From contig BFEA01000383.1 of the NCBI GenBank assembly GCA_003427395.1, positions 646,746 through 701,913 of the forward strand: a stretch of 55,168 nt of DNA, written 5' to 3'. Below are positions 11,267 to 19,333 of the stretch, piece by piece. This DNA comes from Chara braunii (Eukaryota > Streptophyta > Charophyceae > Charales > Characeae). Both the position numbers and the translations under genes were made by a program. The notes beneath the pieces are model-generated. The model was not told the origin of the DNA and did not search any database. It worked only from the letters and a program-made list of their open reading frames with translations. The first letter of the stretch is position 1. Every line of letters begins with the position of its first letter.

Positions 11267-11467
11267 CCCACAAGTACCTTTGCCGCGTGGCAAAATAGCG
11301 GGCCTCGGGTGGGCCTCCAACCTTTTCGGATGACCGAAACGAAACGACCGTCGCCGAGCAGATTTATCAATGGCAGCCATCGTCGGGCCCGGCCTCCGAA
11401 TTTTCAGGAGTTTGGGAAAACAACCACTTTTTCCTAATTTTCCAACACTGGCGGAAGTACTAGTGGT
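11267..11467. mobile_element. ~200-bp MITE-like insertion with TTAA target duplication
   Basis: The satellite word GGTCTTAACGATTATTTG (intact in other monomers) is split here, with TTAA at 11263-11266 and again at 11468-11471. The insert ends are inverted: CCCACAAGTAC at the left and the complement of ACCACTAGTAC at the right. There is no coding capacity. A TTAA duplication and CCC-starting ends suggest piggyBac-type mobilisation. A TTAAC duplication from another superfamily is also possible. Confidence 0.65.
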
Positions 11468-12924
11468 TTAACAATTATTTGCGGGGGGTTGACTAACAAC
11501 CTTGAGGATTTCGTAATTTTTTTGGAGGTCGGACTGTGACGTAAGGGTAGTAGAAACCAATTTTGGGAGTACGCATTAGTTCGGGGTACGACTCACCTCT
11601 GTAAGGGTACATAAACTATTTAGGGATTGTGAGTGGAAAAAAGGAGGGGTACAATTTAATTTTGTTGTCTTGATCGATGTAGGGGGGGTACGACTCCCCG
11701 CCCCCACTTTAGGGGTACGAAAATGTTTTTGGGCACCCGACTCCCCTTAAGGCGGGATGAAATCGATAAGGGGTCAGAACGATTATTTGGGGGGGGTGAC
11801 CGACCGCTTTAAGGGTATGTTTATTTTTTTGGGGCTCAAAGTGTGACGTAAAGTGGGTAGAAACTAGTTTTGGGAGTACGCAATGTTAGTTGGGGGTATG
11901 ACTCACCTTTGTATGGATATAGAAACTATTTTGGGAGTGGAAGTGGGGACAAGATGGGGTGTAATTTACTTTCGCTGTCCGAATGATGTAAAGGGGGAAC
12001 GACCCCTCGTTTTTGGGGTACGAAAATTATTTTGGGGATCCTACACGCTCTAAAGGTGGGAATAAATAGATATGGGGTATGAACGATTATTTGGGGGGGG
12101 TTGACCAACCGCTTTAAAGGTTAAGTTATTTTTTTGGGCGGTCGGAGTGTGACGTGAGGAGGCTACAAACTAGTTTTGGGGATACGCAATGTTAGTTGGG
12201 GGTATGACTCACCTTTGTGAGGGTACAAAAACGATTTTGGAAGTGGGACTCGGAATAAGAAGGGGTAAATTTTAATTTTGTTGTCTGAACGACGTAAGGG
12301 AGGAAAACCCCCCCGCTTTAGGGGTACGAAAATTATTTTGAGGGTCCGAATCCCCCTTAAGGCGGGCTTAAATCGATTTAGGGTCTGAATGATTATTTGG
12401 GGAGGGGGACACACTGCTTTGAAGGTTCAATTATTATTTTTTTGTTCGGAGTGTGACCTAAGGGTCGTGGGAACTAGTTTTGGGGGTACGCACTGTTAAT
12501 TGGGGGTATGAGTCACCTCAGTAAGAGTGCAAAAACTATTTAGGGAGTGGGAGTGGGAATAAGGAGGGATATAATTTAATTTTGTTGCCCGAACAATGTA
12601 ACAGCGGTGTGGACCCCCGCTTTACGGGTACCAAAATTATTTTGGGGGTCTAATTCCCCCTTAAGGCGGGCTTAAATCGATTTGGGGTGTGAACGATTAT
12701 TTGGGGGGGTATGACCGACCACTTTAAGGATTCAGTAATTTTTTTGGGGGTCGCAGTTTAACGTAAGAGGGGTAGAAACTAGTTTTAGGGGTACACACTT
12801 TTAGTTGGGGATATGCCTCACCTATGTAAGGGGCACCTAAACTATTTTGGGATTGCGAGTGAAAATAAGGTGGGGTATAATTAAATTTTATTGTTCGAAC
12901 GATGTAAGGCGGGTACGACCCTCC

Positions 12925-13269
12925 TACGTTGCATAGAGTACACGTACGGTGGTTTTCCGTTCGAAACGTACAAATAATTTTTGTACGGGATCTGTACGGG
13001 AACTTGTACGTCTTGTACGCTCCGTACGAAAAAAAAAAAAAAGAACATCAAAACATGTGATGTAATAACTCAAAACAAACAACATTTGGCGGAGCATCAT
13101 CTTCAGATTCTTCTTAGAATTTGAGGGGGAAAAAAAAAACAATACCAAATAAAAAAAAAAGAAAAAAAGAAAAAAAAAACTCGTGTGAGGCCCGTAGTGT
13201 ACGAGGAGCCTAAGAGTACAAGAGTACGAATCCATACTCGGACGAGGGTGCGTACAAGTGGCAATGCAG
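12925..13269. mobile_element. ~345-bp fold-back non-autonomous element
   Basis: Inserted in the satellite word GGGTACGACCCTCCGCTTTAG. Flanks CGACCCTCC (12916-12924) and CGAACCTCT (13270-13278) look like a 9-bp target duplication with two later changes. The ends are imperfect inverted repeats (TTGCATAG..ACACGTACGG against CTGCATTG..ACTTGTACGC). Both arms are crowded with TGTACG words in opposite orientation, and the centre is A/T-rich with long A runs. No protein is encoded. Confidence 0.55.
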
Positions 13270-14364
13270 CGAACCTCTGCTTTAGGGGTGTGAAAATAAT
13301 TTTGGGGTCCAACTCTCCCTTAACACGGGCTTAAATCGATTTAGGATCTTAACGATTATTAGGGAGGGGGGTGATCGACCGACATAAGGGTACGTTAATT
13401 TTTTTAGGAGTCGGAGTGTGACGTAAGGGGGGTAGAAATTAGTTTTGGGGGTACGCACTGTTAGTTGCGGGTATGATTCACCTCTGTAAGGGTACAAAAA
13501 CTATTTTGGGAGTGAGCGTGAGAATAAGGAGTTATTATGTATATAATTTTATTGTTTGGCCTGAACGATCTAGGGGGGTTTGACCCCCCCCTTTAGGGGT
13601 ACAAAATTTATTTTTGGGGTCTCACTCTCCCTTAGGGCGTGCTTAAATCGAATAGGGATCGGAACCATTATTTGTGGGGGGTAGACCAACCGCCTTAAGG
13701 GTTAAGTGACTTTTTTGGAGGTCGGAGTGTAACCGGGTAGAAACTAGTTTTGGGAATACGCCTTGTTAGTTGGGGGTATGACTCACCTTTGTAAGGTTAC
13801 ATAAACTATTTTGGGATTGCGAGTAAGAATAAGGAGCGGTACAATTTAATTTCGTTGTCCCGAACGATGTAAAGGGGCCACGACCGCCCGCCCCCCATTT
13901 AGGGTACGAAAATTATTTTGGGCGTCCGACTCCCCGTTAAGGCGGGATGAAATCGTTTAGGGGTTTGAACGATTATTTGAGGGGGGTTACCGACTGCTTT
14001 AAAGGTATGTGAATTTTTTTGGGGGTCAGAGTGTGACGTAAAGGGGGTAGAAACTAATTTTTGAGCTACGAACTGTCAGTTGGGGATATCATTCACCTCT
14101 GTGAGGGCACATAAACTATTTTGGGAGTGGGAGTGGGGATAAGAAGGGGTATGATTTAATTTTGTTTTCCGACCGATGTAGGGGGGTTACGATGTCGAGC
14201 GCATCGGCCCCCGCGTGAGCGAGGGCTTTCCCGGCTATGTCACACAGGAGTAAAACAAAAATCAAGATCGAGAGACAACTTAAAACGATGCATAAATAGT
14301 CCCCCGAATCGCCGAGACGGACGCGGTTGCATTGTCCCTTCGCCGCTCTAGCCGGGTGCGCCAG

Positions 14365-14560
14365 CTATACGTCCCGCGGTCCCCTACGACAGGATAGGTT
14401 TTCGCGGGGCACAACTTACCTTCCCTGAGGGGCTGTCACCACCCTCAGGGGCGTATCCCTACCGAGCTACTAACCCACATGCGAAGGCTTTTATATGCAA
14501 TTGCAGAGGTAGATCAGCCGAGGGCGTTTGCTCGCTCGCTGGAGTATAGGTACGCTTGGT
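14365..14560 (-). repeat. Dispersed structured repeat, copy 1 (possible SINE-like)
   Basis: About 75% similar by eye to 36893-37086. On the minus strand there is an A-box-like word, TAGCTCGGTAGG (14469-14458), then a conserved hairpin: stem CCCTGAGGG (14423-14431) with CCCTCAGGG (14442-14450), loop GCTGTCACCA. A convincing B box is not seen. The flanking conserved words are CACAACTTACC, GCGTATCCCTACCGAGCTAC and GGGCGTTTGCTCG. Confidence 0.6.
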
Positions 14561-16260
14561 TAACGCCAAGTGGACCCGAACATCGTTCATTCCTTAGGGC
14601 GCTGATCTCCTAAGTACGAAGCGGGCGCCGGTCGACTAGGCCGGTCTCAACCAAGCGTGAAACCACAAAATTAATCCTAGTCCCTTAGACACACAATCAA
14701 AAGAAAGTTATAACAAACACACATAATTTCACCAAAAAAAAGTTAACCGTAGTCGATAGGGACATACCCAATCTGAAATGATAGCTGGAAAAATCAGAAT
14801 CATCTTATGGAACGTCCAACAATACGATATCAAAAACAATCCGACCACTCCGGGTCGAAATCCACAAAAGCGATCATACAATTGCCAACAAGAAGTTGGT
14901 TGTCGATAATAACTCTAATGCAACCGATAAGGTAGTCGGGTTGCCTTCGTTTTGACCTGATGAGACCCGCTGCCAAAGTTATTCATTCCAACGAACGCGG
15001 ACCTATGATTAAACATGCATACGCCTATCTCCATACATTATCGATCTTCCTGGATGACAGGTTGCTTCGCGAAAGATTCTTGATCAGGGGTATTGCTTGA
15101 AGTGTTGCATGCCTCTCCTCTAGGAAGTGGTCTGTGGATACTCCTTCCCCTCGCCTGAGCCCGAAGACCCAGATCTCAGAGGTTGGGCCGTCATCACCGA
15201 GTCGGCAAAGTACCACCCCCGACGAGTCGGGTCCACTCCAAGTCGATATCAGGGCCGACTCCAAAAGCATACGAACGCCCGCCTTGGATGCTTTCTAGAG
15301 AAAAGAGAATGTGTTCACCGCAAGTAGTTTTCAATTATTCTCATCCCTTCTCGGTTCGTGGTAACTTAGACATGAAGAACTTGAATGAGATAGAGAAGGA
15401 GACTCACTTTGACAGGTATACATGTAGAAGGTCATTCCGGATAAAATGTGTCAATCCTGGGAAACTTCTAAGTCCAATTGACTGCCTTTTCTTTTTATTC
15501 ACTCGTTTTCTTTCATGGCACCCATTGAAATTACTCATTTCAGAATTCAAGTACTTTTGTCATGCAGGCAAGTGAAAGATAAAAACATGACCATCCTTTT
15601 CTCCATCCCAAATTGGCAATGTCAATCTCCATAGCAAGCGTTCTTCTACCTACCTGCATAACATGCAAAGAAAACAGGTTCAATAGAGAACAGTACAATC
15701 CCATATTCAAGTCAGACTTTCCATTCACATACCTGACGTGCATAACTTTCCTCTGCCTTTTCTTTTGAACGTTCAAAACAACAAGGTCAAGCAAAGTGCG
15801 GGTTCACACAGCTGTGAAGGGCAATCTGAGTCATTCAACTGACCTTGAGTGAAGTTTGATCTGGCCCACTCAAGAAAGCCAAGTAATATTCTAGTCAAAG
15901 TTGAGAAGACGATCGCCGTTGAGGCTGGAAATATGCAGCTCACAACTGCACAACTCGTGGCCGTTCCACAGAATGACGGCCACCTCACTCTCCAAGTGCT
16001 CGTATGAGCGAAAGTCGCCTCCACTGAAAGACTCAAGTGAGATAACCTTCCAGGAGGGTGTTCTCAACAATGAGTCCCATGTGGTCCCAACAGTCTCAAC
16101 TGTACTTCCCTTACCAAGGAAACTCTCAACCAATGACAAGTCCACGCCTTCTCCAGGTACCACGTACTCTCACAATAGCCACCACAATATGTCGGTGCGA
16201 TCTTCAAAATCAGTCCCACCGGGTCCCAAAATGGTCCCAGATGGTCCCACTCTCAAATCC
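14561..16260. other. Unclassified interior of the composite block
   Basis: No recognisable domain. Small frames on both strands (15025-15270, 15127-15575, 15540-15794, 15891-16290) overlap one another and show no motif. Near 16060-16256 the strand repeats GGTCCC / GTCCCA words. The first third is G/C-rich, the middle is plain mixed sequence. Confidence 0.35.
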
Positions 16261-16274
16261 CGCTTGCGTTGCGT

Positions 16275-16870
16275 GCCACCAAAAAAATAAAGGTGGCCCT
16301 GGTTAAGTCTGCATGTGTCGCGAGCCTCCAAAAAATAAGGAGGTCTTCCTGGCACAACCGCAAGCACTGCAATTTCAATTGTCACTGTCGCGAGCATTCA
16401 CTCCGCGTCCTCCTCATGTCACCGGCCCACGCACCACTAGAAAATATGTGGACCACTGCTTGTTGCGCCGTCAACGGTACTATGTCGCCGTGCGGCATCA
16501 CCGCCTAATCACACATCAAAACAAAAAGAACGGCTTCACTCCGCTGCAAAATTCCGGCAGCACTGCCGCCATTGTCGTGCCTCCAAATGGACAATACCTT
16601 CCCTTGACAACGTCGCTGCCGTTGTACCAAGAACGGCAACACTTCCTCACTGACAGCGTCGCTGCCGTCGTGCAAAACCGGCAGCGCTTCCGCACCACTG
16701 TCGTTAAAACCTGTGCAGCCGCCGCAAAATTTCGGCAGCGTTACCTCAACACTGGCAAAATTACACCGCCGCCGCCGTGCAAAACGGCCAGAGCCTCCCC
16801 TGCACCGCTTGCCGAAGACCTGCCGTCGCCGTGCCAAACGGCCAGAGCCTCCCTTGCACCGTAGCAAAAA
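16275..16870. repeat. Degenerate ~50-bp tandem repeats preceded by small hairpins
   Basis: Units starting with GC[CT]GCC/GCAGCC occur near 16565, 16615, 16661, 16715, 16768 and 16822, each followed by GTGCAAAA..CGGC and CTTCC or CCTCCC. The open frames over this stretch on both strands (16313-16864 plus; 16505-16903 minus) are periodic translations of the repeat and not evidence of a gene. Just before it, GCCACC/GGTGGC (16275-16297) and CCTCC/GGAGG (16325-16343) form A-looped hairpins. Confidence 0.6.
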
Positions 16871-17057
16871 CCAGTTGCCGCAGGCGCGCAATGCAGGCAA
16901 CACCTTCCGTGCACTTCACCAGAAGAAGCGGCGGCTATGGCAGCCTCCCTTCTCCTCCTCCAGCAATATCCCCCTTCAACCTGCAGACCTCCACTCTCCA
17001 CCTCAGCACCTCCACCGGCAGTACCGCCCCTCTCCAGCAACATGCAGCAGCCAGCCA

Positions 17058-17425
17058 GCATTCACTCAAGTGAATGCCCCAGCAGCACTGCCACAAGTGT
17101 GATGCTGCTGGGTGGAGTGCTGGCTTTTATAGCCAGCAGATGGCTGTGGGCAGCTGCTTTGCTCACAGCCAGGCAAAATTCGTCAGTGCTCCTGGCCCTT
17201 GATTGAAATCAATGGCCAGGAGCCATGTGCCTTAGTTCCCCCTAGGGGAACCAGGGCCATCAGTTCCCAAGAGCACCTGGCCACTTCCCAGGCCAAGTGC
17301 CACTCGAAATGGTTGTACGCAGCCATTTCATGACTGCCTGTTCAACTGAACAGGAACTGTCCCATCAGCCCCTAGAACCTTCTAGGGGCTGCACCTATTC
17401 CATGACCGCGGCCACGTACGTGGCC
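17058..17425. repeat. Chain of back-to-back perfect or near-perfect hairpins
   Basis: Successive inverted repeats with different stems: 17058-17077 (9-bp stem, loop CA); 17119-17137 (GCTGGCT); 17141-17171 (TGGCTGTG); 17188-17223 (17-bp stem, one mismatch, loop GA); 17235-17251 (GTTCCCC, loop CTA); 17306-17329 (10-bp stem, one mismatch); 17337-17354 (CCTGTTCA, loop AC); 17366-17391 (12-bp perfect, loop CC); 17410-17425 (16-base perfect palindrome GGCCACGTACGTGGCC). Little sequence separates them. Confidence 0.85.
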
Positions 17426-17697
17426 GTTACCCTTTTTTTCTTTTCTTACTTTTCTTTATTTCCTTCTTTTTTTTTTTTTTTTTCTCCCCCTCGTTTTCTT
17501 TGTGAGAGGGAAACTCGCCATTCAAAACGAACGGCCGCCCCCTCAAGTCATTTCACAGAGTCGAACTAGAGTCAAGCTCCACAGGGTTCTTTTTTCCCCC
17601 TTTGCCCTGCGCCCGTACCCGGACGCTTTCAGCACCAAGTTCGGGCGCGCAGGTAAATGTTGCAGCCCGTTCCAAAATCCAACGGGCGCAGGCAAGT

Positions 17698-17702
<5 letters not shown>
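17426..17702. other. T-rich tract and unclassified spacer
   Basis: Begins with C/T-rich sequence including a 17-base T run (17467-17483). The rest (to 17702) contains no recognisable gene. A word pair, CGCCCGTACCCGGACGCTT near 17610 and GCCCGTACCTGGACGCTTA near 18472, shows that the two sides of this block share a repeat. Confidence 0.4.

Positions 17703-17780
<78 letters not shown>
17703..17780. repeat. (TC)n microsatellite, 39 units
   Basis: Uninterrupted TC dinucleotides. Reading frames of Ser/Leu or Arg/Glu repeats across it are artefacts of the microsatellite. Confidence 0.98.
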
Positions 17781-17784
<4 letters not shown>

Positions 17785-18133
17785 CTTAACCACACAGGGC
17801 TGCAGATGCGTTTGCCCATCCGTAGATGGGCTGTCGAGGTTCAACCTCCTGATGAGTCGGTGGAAGTCCGACGAAACAGCCTGTCTCAGTCATGTTTGCC
17901 CGTTCGTTCGAGACAAACGAGTACAAAAAAAAGAAAAGAAATCAAAATCTACACCCAATCTTAAAAAAAAAAAATCTAGAAAAAAAAATCTCAGCAAAAT
18001 CTAGCAGAGAAAAGACAAAAACAGAACGAAAAAAAAAGGGAAACCTACCTGGAACGTGGCTGCCCGTTTCTAACGGGTGCCTGTCACCTCGCTGGGGGCT
18101 TTAAGTTCCCAGTTACTTCACGTCGCGCCACAT
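17781..18133. other. Unclassified, A-rich plus strand
   Basis: After the microsatellite come about 100 bases of mixed sequence, then A-rich stretches (17927-18040) with several A runs. CCCGTTTCTAACGGG (near 18063) is a small palindrome. No gene is seen. Confidence 0.35.
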
Positions 18134-18309
18134 NNNNNNNNNNNNNNNNNNNNNNNNNNNNNNNNNNNNNNNNNNNNNNNNNNNNNNNNNNNNNNNNNNN
18201 NNNNNNNNNNNNNNNNNNNNNNNNNNNNNNNNNNNNNNNNNNNNNNNNNNNNNNNNNNNNNNNNNNNNNNNNNNNNNNNNNNNNNNNNNNNNNNNNNNNN
18301 NNNNNNNNN
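18134..18309. other. Assembly gap (176 N)
   Basis: Run of N. Reading frames that cross it carry no information. Confidence 0.99.
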
Positions 18310-18520
18310 TTTGTCTTTCGTTTTTGCTTTCTTTTTTCTTTTTCTTCTTTTGACCCAACGACCGCCTTTCTGACGCGCCGTTTCGCCCTAGTGGCAAAAC
18401 AAAAAAAAAACACAAAAAAAAAAGGAAAAAAAACAAGAGACACACTTACCTCGACGATGTGACCTCACAGAGCCCGTACCTGGACGCTTAGGCATCCAGA
18501 TTCGTTTTTTTTTTTTTTTT

Positions 18521-18557
18521 GATTTATGCGTGTCAACCTTGCACAGGGCCATGCTAT
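18521..18557 (-). pseudogene. U6 snRNA 3'-half fragment fused to A tail
   Basis: The minus strand reads GATAGCATGGCCCTGTGCAA then GGTTGACACGCATAAATC. U6 has GATTAGCATGGCCCCTGCGC then AAGGATGACACGCA.AAATC. Differences are a few substitutions and one missing C. The native U6 Pol III terminator (T run) is absent, and a 16-base A run follows instead. The 5' half including ACAGAGA is missing. Confidence 0.85.
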
Positions 18558-18560
18558 CTC

Positions 18561-18619
18561 GGCGCGGCTGTTTTCAGCCGCGCGATCTTACTGATCGCAC
18601 GGCCGAAAACGGTCGCGCC
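18561..18619. repeat. 27-bp imperfect inverted repeat, 5-base loop
   Basis: Arms 18561-18587 and 18593-18619 pair at 23 of 27 positions. Two of the four differences would be G-U pairs in RNA. The loop is TTACT. Each arm holds its own smaller palindrome (CGGCTGTTTTCAGCCG in the left arm). Confidence 0.85.
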
Positions 18620-18740
18620 AAAAAGTTGGGCTGCTCCAAAAGGAGTTAGCCTGGTAATTGCAGACTTGCAGTTTCTCAAATTCGACCCCGGTGTCCACTG
18701 GGTAGTAGTCGGGCACTATGACCTACCGGGCTAGCTCCTA

Positions 18741-19333
18741 TCACATCAGTGATAGGCGCAGCTCTTCTATATGAAGAGCTCAACCCAGCCCCTATCCCCC
18801 ATTTTGCGGCTTCGCAGGCCCTGCCCGCCTACCTGTGGCCCTGAAGGCCCAACCTGCCTGTGGCCTTGTAGGCCCTGCCGACATTTTTACCCTGTCGGTT
18901 GGCCTCGCGACCCTGGCATTGGCCTAGCAACCCCCTGGCTCGGCGTCAACCCCTGCGGCCCTGATAAATATTTTTTTTTCCTATTCCCTCTATGTCGTGG
19001 CCCTATACCCGGCGCATCCATCTTTTTAGCCTACTTAGGCCCTGAATCGCGTGGCTGTTTAGGTAGAATAGTTCTAGTTCTACCGTTCCCATGCCCACAC
19101 ATACTTGCGGCTTCGACAAAACGAAGCACTACCATACACATTCGTCACTCATGGACGCCACACACGTTCGGACTAATGTCCGAAAACTTTTAGTCTGTCA
19201 GCCATAGGTCAGGTCTAAATAAACTTTTGGCAAACGTCGTCTCATCAAGTCCTTCAATGCAACGAAAGGGTCACACACCGTACGACGTTGAAAAACCCCG
19301 GCAAATACCCTTGTCAGGGTATCTGCCCCGACA
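18741..19333. repeat. Hairpins and GGCC-rich repeats, then unclassified end of the block
   Basis: CCTATCAC/GTGATAGG (18737-18756) and AGCTCTTC/GAAGAGCT (18760-18780) are adjacent perfect hairpins. From 18795 to 18990 the strand repeats short GGCC-N5-GGCC hairpins (GGCCCTGAAGGCC, GGCCTTGTAGGCC), the same style as 53189-53233. The rest to 19333 is mixed, with GTTCGGACTAATGTCCGAA (19158-19176) as another palindrome. No gene is seen. Confidence 0.6.

Larger units (their letters stand above)
10621..14192. repeat. Satellite array B, continues the register of array A
   Basis: Same ~303-bp monomer as array A, about ten copies once two insertions are removed. Unit-specific variants follow array A in order: the start at 10621 matches the unit near 2557; CCACCCCCGCTTTAGGG near 10910 matches 2840; GCATTAGTTCGGGGTA near 11574 matches 3303; the ACAAGATG unit near 11950 matches 3972; and TTAACACGGGCTTAAATCG near 13320 matches 4995. 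One monomer (the 3600-3905 type) is missing. Interrupted by 11267-11467 and 12925-13269. Confidence 0.92.
18505..18740 (-). mobile_element. SINE with tRNA-like head, hairpin body and U6-derived tail
   Basis: Read on the minus strand from about 18740: TAGCCCGGTAGG (18733-18722) fits the tRNA A box TRGCNNAGYNGG except one base. After 32 bases, GGGGTCGAATTTG (18689-18677) resembles the B box GGTTCGANTCC. A body follows with a 27-bp imperfect inverted repeat (18619-18561), then 37 bases matching the 3' half of U6 snRNA (18557-18521), then 16 A residues (18520-18505). Internal Pol III promoter, about 235-bp length and an A tail are the hallmarks of a SINE. A U6-derived 3' part would be unusual. 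No target duplication was found. Confidence 0.6.
14193..19333. mobile_element. 5.1-kb composite block interrupting the satellite
   Basis: The satellite stops at ACGA (14189-14192) and resumes at ACGA (19334-19337), at the palindromic spot of the monomer. The block begins TGTCG and ends CGACA, so it has TG..CA termini and short inverted ends. I find no pair of LTRs and no polymerase, so it is not a simple LTR element. The register of the following satellite is shifted by about two monomers, so the ACGA pair may be monomer sequence rather than a true target duplication. The right end forms a hairpin (GGCAAATACCC with GGGTATCTGCC, 19301-19326). It contains the sub-features listed next. Confidence 0.45.

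Noticed and set aside
14470-14480. TACTAAC branch-point-like word near 14468
   Set aside because: A single short match with no supported exon or splice sites around it.
16313-17206. Overlapping plus and minus frames of 100-183 codons
   Set aside because: Periodic translations of the ~50-bp repeats and of the palindrome chain; open in several frames at once.
17058-17425. CRISPR array or bacterial attachment sites
   Set aside because: The palindromes differ from one another, there are no constant repeats with spacers, and the context is eukaryotic.
17502-17964. Ser/Leu- and Arg/Glu-repeat proteins
   Set aside because: Product of the (TC)n microsatellite; the same applies to the (GA)n, (AT)n and (TC)n/(CTT)n runs at 51.7, 30.6 and 53.8 kb.
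18660-18740. Functional tRNA gene
   Set aside because: A and B boxes are present, but I could not fold a full cloverleaf with acceptor stem and the boxes deviate, so a SINE head is the better reading.
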